Source: Nocardiopsis sp. FR4 (GTDB taxonomy: Bacteria; Actinomycetota; Actinomycetes; Streptosporangiales; Streptosporangiaceae). Taken from it: 64,000 nucleotides of DNA. The DNA is taken from NCBI RefSeq assembly GCF_009830945.1, contig NZ_ML776455.1:1-64000 (forward strand), read 5' to 3'. Under the pieces are notes generated by a model. It worked only from the letters and a program-made list of their open reading frames with translations, was not told where the DNA came from and did not search any database. The position numbers were made by a program, and so were the translations under genes. This document shows, piece after piece, positions 1 through 7,635 of the stretch. Positions within the stretch are counted from its first letter, which is position 1, and each line of letters starts with the position of its first letter.

Positions 1-138
1 GTGGGGGCCGGGGGCGGCGAGGTGGACCGTCTCGGCCTCCGGCAGCCGCGCCGCGGCCAGCCGCGCGCGCAGGTCGTCGAGGTCGGTGTCACTCGCGTGG
101 GCGTCGAATGCCAGCACGTCGCCGGTCGGACGGGGCAT
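1..138 (-). CDS. Epoxide hydrolase, N-terminal fragment (runs off the window)
   Basis: Only the first 46 codons are inside the window. The peptide starts MPRPTGDVLAFDAHASD and continues with DDLRARLAAARLPEAETV, which resembles the N-terminal cap (EHN) segment of actinobacterial alpha/beta-hydrolase epoxide hydrolases, where a DLRxRLxxxRxP helix precedes the hydrolase core. The ATG at 138 is preceded by a GGAGGT ribosome site at a good distance. The gene diverges from the CGNR regulator at 221, and the two share an 82-bp spacer holding two related palindromes, so co-regulation is likely. The catalytic core lies outside the window, so the assignment rests on the cap motif alone. Confidence 0.5.
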   Translation of the reverse strand, partial: MPRPTGDVLAFDAHASDTDLDDLRARLAAARLPEAETVHLAAPGPH

Positions 139-158
139 GGGACCTCCTGGTCATAGCG

Positions 159-218
159 GAACCGTCTAAGACGGTTCTAGCAAGCCTTCATGCCTGTGCG
201 CAACCCGCTAAGGTGGTT
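159..218. promoter_or_regulatory. Two related palindromic operators between divergent genes
   Basis: A perfect palindrome GAACCGTCT-A-AGACGGTTC occupies 159-177. A second, diverged copy AACCCGCTAAGGTGGTT occupies 202-218, right before the start codon at 221. Both fit AACCnnCTAAGnnGGTT, and their centres are 42 bp apart, about four helical turns. This is the arrangement expected for two dimers bound on one face of the DNA. The natural candidate ligand-binding partner is the CGNR protein encoded next door; that is an inference. Confidence 0.65.
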
Positions 219-220
219 CC

Positions 221-796
221 ATGCGTGCTGAGTTCCCTGACTTCCGCCTCGGCAACGTGCTGGCGACCAGCTTCACGGCGACTCTGACGGAGCGTCGGGG
301 CGACGCCGTGGAGCGCATTCCGACGCCGCAGCGGCTTCTCGACTGGCTGGCTGTGAACGGCCTCGCCGTGGACTCCTGTACTCCTGCCCAGCTCGGCCTC
401 GCCCGGGAGCTGAGGGAGTCGATTCACGCCGCCGCGACGGCGGCCGCACTCCAGGACGCTCTCCCCGCGTCCGCTGTCCACGTCATCAATGAGCGCAGCA
501 TCCAGGGGCGGGCCGCGGCTGTCCTGACGCCCGGGGGGGAGCGGCGGTGGCGGCTCAGCTCGGCCTCCCGCGTGGAGGACGCCCTCAGCGTGATCGCCGC
601 CGACGCGGTCAGCATCATCGCGGGCGAACGCGACGGAAAACTGGCCCTGTGCGCGTCACCGACCTGCCAGGCCGCCTTCTTCGACACCAGCCAGAGCCGC
701 ACCCGCAGATGGTGCGACATGAACACGTGCGGAAATCGTCAGAAGAAAGCGCGCTTCAACGCCAAACGGCGCAAGAACCCCGGGTCTGCGGAGTGA
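221..796 (+). CDS. CGNR zinc-finger transcriptional regulator (ABATE-type)
   Basis: This 191-residue protein has the layout of the CGNR/ABATE family: an N-terminal alpha-helical domain (residues about 5-135), then a C-terminal zinc ribbon with the spaced cysteines CASPTCQAAFFD and the signature motif WCDMNTCGNRQKKARF (about 145-185), followed by a basic tail. Family members are putative stress- or ligand-responsive repressors that often sit beside the enzyme gene they control. Here it diverges from an epoxide-hydrolase gene across a spacer with two palindromes, one of which abuts its own start codon, so autoregulation is plausible. No strong ribosome site is visible before ATG 221; the transcript may be leaderless or nearly so. 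Confidence 0.85.
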   Translation: MRAEFPDFRLGNVLATSFTATLTERRGDAVERIPTPQRLLDWLAVNGLAVDSCTPAQLGLARELRESIHAAATAAALQDALPASAVHVINERSIQGRAAAVLTPGGERRWRLSSASRVEDALSVIAADAVSIIAGERDGKLALCASPTCQAAFFDTSQSRTRRWCDMNTCGNRQKKARFNAKRRKNPGSAE

Positions 797-875
797 GCCC
801 TCTCCCGCCTCGGCGGTCCCGGGGCCGCCTTTCCCACCGGCCCCGTGAGGCCGGGATCCGCCGGACCGGGAGTTT

Positions 876-897
876 CGGACCGATGGGTTTCGGTCCG
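876..897. terminator. Hairpin between convergent genes
   Basis: An 8-bp perfect stem CGGACCGA/TCGGTCCG with a six-base loop lies in the 256-bp gap between the stop of the CGNR gene and the stop of the GH62 gene. It has no clear T tract, so it is only a possible bidirectional transcription stop. The rest of the gap shows nothing recognisable. Confidence 0.35.
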
Positions 898-1052
898 CGC
901 GCGGGGGCGCGCTCCCGGTCCGGCGGGCAGGCTGAACGGATCCGTCACCTGGCGCCGCGCGGGGGCGACGACGGCGCCGCCCCCTCTCGCGCGGACAGGC
1001 GCCCTGCGTCACCGCCGGCCGTGAGCTGGGCACCGCGATCCGGGACCCCCTG

Positions 1053-2558
1053 TCAGCGCCGCAGCGTCAGCAGACCGGGCCGGTAGGGCAGGAGGCCGTA
1101 GTCGCCGCCGGAGTCGGGGGAGCGCCCCTGGTAGAGGAACCGCAGATCGCAGGCGTTGACGGTCATGGTCTGATCGGGATTGGTGCGGATCAGCTCGCCG
1201 TGGCTGATGTCGTTGGTCCAGGTGGCGCCGCTGTTGACCCGGCCGGCGAAGGGGTTGCCCTCGGTGGCGGCCTGCGGTGTCCACGTGCCGTCCAGGCTGG
1301 TGGCCGTGAACGAGCGGAAGTAGCGGTGCCCCTGCGCGCCGATCGCCTCGACGAGCATGAGGTACCGGTTCTCGCCCTGGAGCCTGTAGACCTGAACCGC
1401 TTCGAACAGGTTGCTCGTGGAGTCGCTCATGATGATCGTCGACGAGGATCCGAAGCTGCCCGGGAAGTCGCCGATGGGCATACGGGCCCGGTAGATCCGG
1501 CCGTTGTCCCCGGCGAAGAACAGGTACATGTGCGTGCTGTCGCCGATGAGCGCCTGGTCGATGGGCCCCGTGCCGGAGTCGGCGATGCTTCCGGAGAAGA
1601 GCGTCCGCGCCGGCGACCAGCTGTTCACGTCGGCGGGGTTGGTCGATGTCCGGTAGGAGAAGGCGGGTCCGGCCCACTGGTAGGCGAGTACCCAGACGTC
1701 CCGGGGTGCGAAGTAGAAGAGCGTCGGTGCGACGGCGGAGAAGGGCATCGGGTTCTGGCTGGCCGAGCCCATACCGGACCAGTCCGAGAAGAGGCCGAAG
1801 TTCATCGACCCCCATGACGTTCCGGTGTCATGGGTCGTCGCGTAGACGAGGTGCTGGCCGTTGTAGGGGGCGTGGGTGAAGTCCTTGAGCGAGACCCATC
1901 CCGGCCTCGGCTGCGCCAGCGGCCCGGTCGACGTCCAGGCGTACGTCGACGGAAGGGCGCACGTGTCGCCCGGCCCCGTGCCGTCGACGCGGACGAGTCG
2001 CCACTGCTGGTTGTCACCGCCCCAGTCGTCGTACTGCACGACGTCGGCACCGTCGGCGGTCGAGGCGCCCTGCACCTCCACGGCCTTGCCGCTGTGCCGG
2101 TTGACCAGTCGGACGTGGCCGCCGGGCGAGTCCGCCAACCGGAACTGCTGGTTGGCCTGGTTGTGGTCGGTCCACTGGACGATGCTGGCGCCGTTGGCGG
2201 TCGACCAGTTGTAGACGTCCAGCACCTTGCCCGAGATCCGTGACCGCAGCCGGTAGTAACCGTTGCCGGAGTCGACGAACTGCCACTGCTGCTGGTACTG
2301 GTCGTTCCGGGTCCACTGGGTGATCCGCGCCCCGTCGTTGGTGGCGTGGTTGTACACGTCCAGCGCCTTGCCGCTGCCGCGGTTCACCAGCACGTACCAC
2401 GCGTCGGTGTCGACCGTCGCCGCCGCGGCGGGAGCCGGTGCCGTCACGGCACCGGTACCGCCGACCACCACGGCCATCAGACCGGCGATGACGATCCTCA
2501 GTAACCACCCTCGCGGCCTCGGGGGCGGCGCGATCGGAGACCTGTTCGACATGGACAT
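1053..2558 (-). CDS. Secreted GH62 alpha-L-arabinofuranosidase with ricin-type (CBM13) domain
   Basis: The 501-residue protein would remove arabinose side chains from arabinoxylan outside the cell. Residues 1-48 form a long signal peptide with a hydrophobic core and AAAA before the cleavage region. Residues about 52-190 are a ricin-B/CBM13 trefoil with three QxW-type repeats (QQQWQF, NQQFRL, NQQWRL). From C200 onward the sequence follows Streptomyces GH62 enzymes closely: [35 protein letters not shown], and the C-terminal [14 protein letters not shown]. The catalytic triad expected for GH62 is present as D226 (KDF), D334 (GPIDQ) and E386 (NLFEAVQ). The start is ATG 2558, after GAGGAAGG. A LacI-type palindrome lies about 80 bp upstream. 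Confidence 0.93.
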   Translation of the reverse strand: MSMSNRSPIAPPPRPRGWLLRIVIAGLMAVVVGGTGAVTAPAPAAAATVDTDAWYVLVNRGSGKALDVYNHATNDGARITQWTRNDQYQQQWQFVDSGNGYYRLRSRISGKVLDVYNWSTANGASIVQWTDHNQANQQFRLADSPGGHVRLVNRHSGKAVEVQGASTADGADVVQYDDWGGDNQQWRLVRVDGTGPGDTCALPSTYAWTSTGPLAQPRPGWVSLKDFTHAPYNGQHLVYATTHDTGTSWGSMNFGLFSDWSGMGSASQNPMPFSAVAPTLFYFAPRDVWVLAYQWAGPAFSYRTSTNPADVNSWSPARTLFSGSIADSGTGPIDQALIGDSTHMYLFFAGDNGRIYRARMPIGDFPGSFGSSSTIIMSDSTSNLFEAVQVYRLQGENRYLMLVEAIGAQGHRYFRSFTATSLDGTWTPQAATEGNPFAGRVNSGATWTNDISHGELIRTNPDQTMTVNACDLRFLYQGRSPDSGGDYGLLPYRPGLLTLRR

Positions 2559-2634
2559 GGTCCTTCCTCAGGGGCCTGGGGCCGCACGGTCCTCCCGGGA
2601 GGGGATACATCGCGGGTCCTGGGCCTGCGCTCGG

Positions 2635-2654
2635 AAATGTTAGCGTTAACATTT
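2635..2654. promoter_or_regulatory. LacI-family-like operator upstream of the GH62 gene
   Basis: The 20-bp AAATGTTAGCGTTAACATTT is palindromic except for one central base pair and has the central CG typical of LacI-family operators. It lies 77 bp before the arabinofuranosidase start. Secreted glycosidase genes of actinomycetes are commonly repressed by LacI-type proteins until oligosaccharide is sensed; no regulator gene is adjacent here. Confidence 0.55.
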
Positions 2655-3094
2655 TTCCGGATGATCTGGCGCATGCCTGAAATGGGATCCGATGCGGCAG
2701 ACCTGCCCGAAAACCGGGGGCGTCGTTGCCCTTGCCGTTGAATGTGAGTGATGACACTCCGGAAGTCAAGCAGCAATTTTCAGAAATACTCTGGAATGGC
2801 CGAAGTTCGCCAGCTGTTGGCGGAACGAATTGCCTGGTCGGGCCGCTGGCACGGGAAATCCGTGCATGGGCCCGCAGGACTCCGCGCGCCCAGTCGACCC
2901 GCTGGACCTCACCGTCGGCCCCGCCCCGGCGAGCCGGCTACGCGGGCTCAGGGCACCTCCCCAGGGGCCCGGAGAACGTTCGGGACCGGGCCGCGCGAGG
3001 AGCTCCGTGAGGCCGGACAGGGCGGGGGCAGGCCCCACGGAGACGGTTGGGAGGTGTCCCGCGCGGCGATGGCGGTGGTCAAGGCGTTGACAGA
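2655..3094. other. Intergenic region, no supported gene
   Basis: This 440-bp stretch separates the GH62 gene from the left 571-bp repeat. Short open frames exist on both strands but none has a ribosome site plus protein-like composition. The stretch ends exactly at the repeat boundary and would be the ancestral upstream flank of the VOC-araC locus if the island is an insertion. Confidence 0.4.
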
Positions 3095-3105
3095 TGGCCG
3101 GGGGT

Positions 3106-3124
3106 GGTCAGGAATCGAGAAGCG
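3106..3124 (+). promoter_or_regulatory. Shared promoter element of VOC genes, copy 1
   Basis: GGTCAGGAATCGAGAAGCG ends 31 bp before the VOC start codon and is followed by a GC-rich block and a CTAG. The same 19-mer occurs at 18839-18857 and, outside the repeat, at 19810-19828 before the two-domain VOC gene, with the same distance to the start. It is a good candidate binding site for the local AraC regulator. Confidence 0.55.
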
Positions 3125-3155
3125 CGGTTTGGCGGTCCGGTTCTAGATTGACGCT

Positions 3156-3566
3156 ATGGACATCACCATTCACACCAGTTACCTGCCTCACCAGGACCCG
3201 GAGGCCTCCCTGGCCTTCTACCGGGACATCCTCGGCTTCGAGGTGCGCAACGACGTCGGCCAGGGCAAGATGCGCTGGATCACGGTCGGCCCGGCCGGCC
3301 AGCCCGGCACGTCCATCCTGCTCGCGCCCCCGGACGCCGACCCCGGGATCACCGAGGAGGAGCGCCGCGCCATCGCCGAGATGATGGCCAAGGGCACCTA
3401 CGGCTGGATCCTGCTGGCCACCCCGGACCTGGACGGCACCTTCGACAAGGTCCAGGCCACGGGCGCCGAGGTCGTCCAGGAGCCGACCCAGCAGCCCTAC
3501 GGCATCCGCGACTGCGCCTTCCGCGATCCGGCGGGGAACATGGTCCGCATCCAGGAGGTGCGCTGA
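3156..3566 (+). CDS. VOC (glyoxalase/bleomycin resistance) family protein, duplicate copy
   Basis: This 136-residue single-domain VOC protein has two beta-alpha-beta-beta-beta modules: YLPHQDPEASLAFYRDILGF at the front and GIRDCAFRDPAGNMVRIQEV at the back. The family includes metal-dependent dioxygenases, isomerases and drug-binding proteins, and the substrate cannot be told from sequence. The gene is identical in every base to the copy at 18889-19299, which is followed by an araC gene. This copy has lost that partner: after the repeat ends the downstream DNA is unrelated. It is therefore most likely the extra copy created when the phenazine island was acquired. It retains its promoter and should be expressed. 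Confidence 0.85.
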   Translation: MDITIHTSYLPHQDPEASLAFYRDILGFEVRNDVGQGKMRWITVGPAGQPGTSILLAPPDADPGITEEERRAIAEMMAKGTYGWILLATPDLDGTFDKVQATGAEVVQEPTQQPYGIRDCAFRDPAGNMVRIQEVR

Positions 3567-3665
3567 GCCGCCCGGACCCTTCCCTTCCCACCAGTGAGCA
3601 CCCTGCGGCCGGCATGCCCCGGGTGCTCGCCCGCATCCGAGAGCAGGGAGTCTCCCCATGTGCCA

Positions 3666-3826
3666 CGACCGTCCCGTCCAGGGCGTGTGGGGTCGGGGGC
3701 GCGGGCTTCTCGCTCACCACGCGCGTGTGGTCGGCGGGCGGCGCGGCCGGTGCCGCCCGCCGCTGCCCCGGCGGGCATCAGGAGGAACGCGCCCACGAGG
3801 GCGAGGAACGGACGGGTGGAATTCAC
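3666..3826 (-). pseudogene. Truncated secreted-protein gene cut by the left repeat
   Basis: A GTG at 3826 is preceded by AAGGAG at good spacing and opens a peptide starting MNSTRPFLALVGAFLL with MPAGAAAGG following, which looks like a signal peptide. After about 53 codons the frame crosses into the 571-bp repeat, where it only continues as the antisense of the VOC gene. The simplest reading is the 5' remnant of a small secreted protein whose remainder was lost at the repeat junction. The sequence after the signal is basic and disordered, so the coding assignment is tentative. Confidence 0.35.
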
Positions 3827-3929
3827 AGAGGACTCTCCTTGGTCGTACGGCCGGGGCCGGGGCCTGGGTCGGTCGACTGCTTTATCTCAGAGAGTGGAAC
3901 TGTGAATTCAAATAGTGGTTATGTGCTGT

Positions 3930-5168
3930 TCAGGAGGCGGTTCCCGAGGGCTCCGGTTCCTCCGTGGAGGAGTCCGACTCGACTGTGGCGCGATAGCTGG
4001 CGGTCACTCTTCGCAGGAGGGACGACTTGGCCTCCCTGGTCCGTCCGGACATCGTGCGCTCGGAGTGGTCCATCTCCCGGTTGGCGTGGATGATTGCGCT
4101 GGTGGCCGGACGCCGGATGTCCTCGTACCTTCGCAACGCGGCCTCCATGCTGTTCCCCCGCTTGCTGACCTCGGAGGCGAGGGTCACGGCATCGATGATC
4201 GCCTGCGAGGCGCCGTTGGCGCCGATGGGGTACATGAGGTGCGCGGCGTCCCCCAGCAGGGTCACCCGGCCTTCTCCCCAGTGGTCCAGGGGGTCGCGGT
4301 CGACCATCGGGTACTGGAGGATGCGCTCACTCCGGGAGAGGAAGTCGGTGACCCTGATCCAGCCGAAGTCCCAGTGCTCGTAGTAGGGCCGCAGGTCCTC
4401 GAGACGCCCCACGCTGTTCCAGCCCGCGTCGACCGGCAAGCCAGGGGAGGGCACCAGGCACACCCAGTTGAGGAGGGCCCTGCCCTGTGCCGCGTGGCGG
4501 TTGGAGACGGGATAGGCCACGAGGCGGCTGGAGTGCTCGTCGTTGGCGACGATCATGGTGCGGCCGTCGAGGAATCCGTCGAGTTCGGTCAGGCCTCGCC
4601 ACATCTGGACCCCCCCACCGGACAGTTCCATCCGGTCGGGGTGGAGTTGGGTGCGAACCTGTGAGTGCAGCCCGTCCGCGCCGACCAGTGCCGCCCCGGT
4701 AACGGACACGCTGTGGCCCGAGGAGTCGTTCCGGGCCAGGACGCGGACGCCGGAGGAGTCGTGCTCGAAGGACTCCAGGCGTATCCCCGGGCGGACCGAG
4801 TCCGGACCGAGGCGATCCCGGACGGCCTGCAGAAGCAGCATCTGGAGCTCACCCCGGTGGATAGAGTACTGGGGGTACGCGTGACCCGCGGCCCTGCCCC
4901 GGGGCTCCGTCCAGAGGGTGTTTCCGGTGTGGTCGAGGTAGAGGTGCTCACGGGTGGCGATACCCGTGGCGGCGAGGGCGTCACCGAGTCCGAGAGAGGT
5001 CAGTTCGGCGATCGCGGCGGGCTGGACGTTGATCCCCACCCCGAGCGGCCGGATCTCCTCGGCCGCCTCCAGGACTGTGGCGCCCAGTCCCCGGGCGTGC
5101 AAGGCCAGGGCCGCTGTCAGCCCTCCGATCCCCGCACCTGCGATTACGATGTCAGCGTCACTGGTCAT
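3930..5168 (-). CDS. phzS: PhzS-like FAD-dependent phenazine hydroxylase
   Basis: The 412-residue protein is a class A flavoprotein aromatic hydroxylase. It closely resembles Pseudomonas PhzS, which oxidatively decarboxylates phenazine-1-carboxylate derivatives to hydroxyphenazines with NADH, FAD and O2. Shared blocks include GAGIGG at 11-16 (FAD Rossmann), EIRPLGVGINVQPAA, the YPQYSIHRGELQM segment, ALVGADGLHS, TMIVANDEHSSRLVAYP, ILQYPMVDRDPL and LLGDAAHLMYPIGANGASQAI (second FAD motif with GD). The ATG at 5168 follows GAAGGAT. It lies in the phenazine island on the opposite strand to phzB-G, downstream of an ABM gene. In a pathway starting from phenazine-1,6-dicarboxylate it could act at one or both carboxylates; that is an inference. 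Confidence 0.92.
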   Translation of the reverse strand: MTSDADIVIAGAGIGGLTAALALHARGLGATVLEAAEEIRPLGVGINVQPAAIAELTSLGLGDALAATGIATREHLYLDHTGNTLWTEPRGRAAGHAYPQYSIHRGELQMLLLQAVRDRLGPDSVRPGIRLESFEHDSSGVRVLARNDSSGHSVSVTGAALVGADGLHSQVRTQLHPDRMELSGGGVQMWRGLTELDGFLDGRTMIVANDEHSSRLVAYPVSNRHAAQGRALLNWVCLVPSPGLPVDAGWNSVGRLEDLRPYYEHWDFGWIRVTDFLSRSERILQYPMVDRDPLDHWGEGRVTLLGDAAHLMYPIGANGASQAIIDAVTLASEVSKRGNSMEAALRRYEDIRRPATSAIIHANREMDHSERTMSGRTREAKSSLLRRVTASYRATVESDSSTEEPEPSGTAS

Positions 5169-5424
5169 GGCGATCCTTCGGACTCCCTCTGTAACTGGAC
5201 TTCGTTCCCCTCCCGGGCGCGAACACCATGGAGGGGCGTCGTCGGTGGAACCGGATACAGCACGCCGGAGGCGGTGCCGGGGGGACGGGCCGGGTGCCGG
5301 GAAATTGCGTGGCACACGCATGGGAGCGGGTCCGACCCTGAGGAAGACCACCAGTCGTATCCGACTGTTCACTGATCGCCCCGGAAGGTCAGCCCGCTCC
5401 CAGCGGAACCTTGGACGCTGCCGG

Positions 5425-5751
5425 TCAGGCGTGGTGCACGGACACCACGGAGTACATGCTCGGCGCTGCGGTGGCCAGCGCGGCAGCCTTCTTGGCGTAG
5501 GCCTGGGCCTCGGGATCTGCCATCGTGGCCTGGACGTCCTCGGGGCTGTTCCACTGCGCGTAATTGATGACCCGGGTTCCGTCCTTGCTGGCAAGGATGT
5601 TGACCGACACGAAGCCGGGGCGGTTCCGGATGATCTTTTCGGTGCCCTCGTTCAGGACGTCGACAAGCTGCTGCTGCTTCTCCTTGTCAACCTCGAAGAC
5701 GTTGACAAGGGTGGTGAGCCCGTCGTTTGCCCGAATAATGGTTTCGCTCAT
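5425..5751 (-). CDS. Antibiotic biosynthesis monooxygenase (ABM) domain protein
   Basis: This 108-residue protein has the ABM ferredoxin-like fold pattern: TTLVNVFEVDKEKQQQLVDVL at the start, GFVSVNILASKDGTRVINYAQW in the middle, and a C-terminal helix and strand. ABM proteins are small dimers, some acting as cofactor-free oxygenases on aromatic polyketides, others as quinone or heme handlers. It is encoded just upstream of phzS on the same strand (256 bp gap), so it may tailor or protect reduced phenazines. Start at 5751 is chosen because the domain begins there; an upstream in-frame extension has no support. Base composition is lower in GC than the chromosomal genes around the island. Confidence 0.75.
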   Translation of the reverse strand: MSETIIRANDGLTTLVNVFEVDKEKQQQLVDVLNEGTEKIIRNRPGFVSVNILASKDGTRVINYAQWNSPEDVQATMADPEAQAYAKKAAALATAAPSMYSVVSVHHA

Positions 5752-6481
5752 GTCCCGGATGTTAGCAGAATCCTCTGGTGTGAACCAGGGATTCAGGATC
5801 CCGGACTGCTCCGCATAGAAGGAAGTCTTATCTTGCTTTTGGGCATGTGGGCATGGAAAAGGAACAGAAGGCGATTCCTGTAGTTTTCGGAGTTCTCCCG
5901 CCTCGCGTGTGAGGCAGGCGCCCTCTGGTGTTGGCTGAAGTGTGGTCCACATCTCTCAGTGCGAAGCCACGTCACTATCTTCCTATGTGTGTGCTCCCCC
6001 TCTGCTCGGTCGGGGTGCGTAAGCGGAGTGTGTTGTCGTTCTGACCTCTCTGATGCTTTCCGATGATGTTTTCTCCGCATCACCAGCGAAGGCGATGCCG
6101 ACTGTCGGGGACAGCTCTGGTCCACTGGGCGCTGTCGGTGGCTCTGGCACCTTCAAGCAAGGGAAAATCCCTGGTGGAAGCAGCATCGCCCATGCTGGAC
6201 CGGGCGGGGGCGATGAGTGCTCCCACCCTGGGGCGAAGGGCTTGTCCAGGGTTCGCGGAAAGCCTGCGCGTCCTGTCACAAGGTTTTTGTCAAAGCTGAA
6301 GAGCAGTCCTGTGAAAGACCTGGTAAGGCTGCGGGTGTGCAACTGTGGAAAATGCTCAGTTAAACTGATCCGGCCCGGTGGGCGAGGCCCGGTGCGGCTT
6401 GCTACAAGGTATGTCCATCGACGTCACCGAGTTGGCCTGTTGCTTCCGAGGGCGGTCGGTCGGCGCCGGCGCCCCATGTTC
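5752..6481. other. 730-bp intergenic region inside the phenazine island
   Basis: No frame here has convincing coding features. Composition is noticeably poorer in GC than the rest of the window. It must contain the promoter of the ABM-phzS unit. The short palindrome TGTGGTCCACA at 5941-5951 is the only symmetrical site seen. The stretch could also hold remains of lost genes. Confidence 0.4.
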
Positions 6482-6877
6482 TTACCGGCCACCTTCCACC
6501 AAGCCGTAGGTGTTGCCGTCGTCGCCAGCGATCTGTGCCCATCGGTTTCCCTGTCGCCAGCTTGTCTCCTGGGGCTCCACCAGGATTCGAACGCCTTTCC
6601 TGCGAAGATCCTCGCAAGTGGCGTCGAGATCGTCGCAGTTAAACCATCCGTGAGTCATCCTCCCAGTCGTCGAACGCAGTTTCTCCAGAGTCTCTGAGTC
6701 GACCAGGGCGAGTGCGACGCTGGTTTGTGATCCTCGCAGGTGGACCTCTATCCAGCGCTGACCTTCTCCGTAGGGGACATCGATATCCAGTTCGAAACCG
6801 AGCTTTTTCACCAGGAATTCCAGCGTTTTCTGCTGGTCACTCGTGCAGAGTACGGAGAGCCGTGGATGAGTGAGCAT
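6482..6877 (-). CDS. VOC family protein, possible phenazine-binding self-resistance protein
   Basis: This 131-residue protein belongs to the VOC superfamily: MLTHPRLSVLCTSDQQKTLEF opens the first module, and the C-terminal module ends with WAQIAGDDGNTYGLVEG. It is not a close relative of the repeat-borne VOC protein. It lies inside the phenazine cluster. The phenazine-resistance protein EhpR of Pantoea agglomerans is a VOC-fold dimer that sequesters griseoluteic acid, so a similar binding role is a reasonable inference. A catalytic role, for instance ring or N-oxide chemistry, is the alternative. The start ATG at 6877 has AGGACA upstream. It is transcribed divergently from the StrR-like regulator across a 758-bp spacer. 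Confidence 0.7.
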   Translation of the reverse strand: MLTHPRLSVLCTSDQQKTLEFLVKKLGFELDIDVPYGEGQRWIEVHLRGSQTSVALALVDSETLEKLRSTTGRMTHGWFNCDDLDATCEDLRRKGVRILVEPQETSWRQGNRWAQIAGDDGNTYGLVEGGR

Positions 6878-7556
6878 CGGTGTCCTCTCGTCAAGCGCTC
6901 GGGGACCGGATCCGCGGATGAGGCGGAGCTACGGGAGCCCCAGCCGGGAGCACGGGCTGGTTCCCCTGGGTCCGTGGCGTCCGCGTGTCCAGTGAGATGG
7001 AACGGTCCCGGTTCTCCCGCCGCGAAGTCGGGCATCTCCTCCCCCTTGGGTGCGGTCGCTCGGTCGCCTCACTACTGATGACGTATGGCGCGGGCGGAAG
7101 GTGACCGGTGCGCCAGAGGAACCCTGAGAGCGCCCGGCGCTCCATGGTTCTCCGGAGGCGGCGGCGCCCGCGGGCCGTGAACACCGACGCCGTGTCCGCC
7201 GGGTCCGGCGGGGAGTCAAGGACGGTGGGCGGACGGGCCCGGGCGGAGAAGGGATCCGGGTACCGCAATCCAGTTGCTCAGAGAATGTGGTCACTCACGG
7301 ATAGTGTTTTTTCGTGCGTTAACCAAGTCCTTGCACCGTCACATGCACCTGCTCGTGCGAGGTGGGCCGGCCCAGGTCAGGACGAGTTTGCGGGTTTCCT
7401 TCGCAGGCGGGGCGAGTGGAGTCTCACCAGGCTTCGCTGACCTCCAATAGATGCCTTTTCCATCTGTCACCTGCATGATCACGGCAAAGGACAGGGCGAG
7501 GTGATGGCTTCCGCTCTGGCCGCAAGTGGACAGCTTTGTGCTGGCGCGGATGCGAG
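6878..7556. other. Divergent intergenic region upstream of the cluster regulator
   Basis: About 680 bp lie between the start of the VOC gene and the inverted repeat before the regulator. It shows a low-GC patch near 7290-7330 (GTGTTTTTTCG) that may hold a promoter. A 73-codon frame on the minus strand (7339-7560) has no clear ribosome site or family resemblance. I see no supported gene. Confidence 0.4.
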
Positions 7557-7585
7557 TCACAACCTAGGCTGAGCCCCGGTTGTGA
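7557..7585. promoter_or_regulatory. Inverted repeat upstream of the StrR-like regulator
   Basis: TCACAACC at 7557-7564 and its exact complement GGTTGTGA at 7578-7585 are separated by 13 bp, so half-site centres are 21 bp apart (two helical turns). StrR-type activators recognise long interrupted inverted repeats of this design. The site lies about 50 bp before the likely start of the regulator and may be autoregulatory. No second copy was found elsewhere in the island. Confidence 0.45.
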
Positions 7586-7635
7586 TCATGAGGAGTCCAG
7601 CCCGCTCGAAGCCCTTCACGAAGGGAAATTTCACT

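Larger units (their letters stand above)
3095..3665. repeat. 571-bp perfect direct repeat, left copy
   Basis: Bases 3095-3665 are identical, by reading both copies line by line, to 18828-19398 in the same orientation (offset 15,733). The unit contains a promoter element, a complete VOC gene, and the ribosome site and first codons (ATG TGC CA) of the AraC gene that is intact only at the right copy. Homology stops abruptly on both sides. The pair brackets the phenazine cluster. Confidence 0.95.

Noticed and set aside
547-1086. A 179-codon plus-strand frame overlapping the end of the CGNR gene
   Set aside because: It is a shifted frame of the CGNR gene continuing into intergenic DNA; its translation is Arg/Gly/Pro-rich.
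2726-3146. Short frames in the gap between the GH62 gene and the left repeat
   Set aside because: They have non-protein-like composition, lack ribosome sites, and cross the repeat boundary.
3658-3915. An 85-codon frame using the araC ribosome site and start in the left repeat copy
   Set aside because: Only the first codons belong to araC; the rest is arginine/glycine-rich and unrelated. It is a by-product of the repeat junction.
6575-6600. A tRNA T-arm-like GTTCGAATCC on the minus strand
   Set aside because: It lies inside the well-supported VOC gene (6482-6877), and no acceptor or anticodon stem could be matched around it.
7339-7560. A 73-codon minus-strand frame upstream of the StrR-like regulator
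   Set aside because: No convincing ribosome site, no family resemblance, and it overlaps the probable promoter region.
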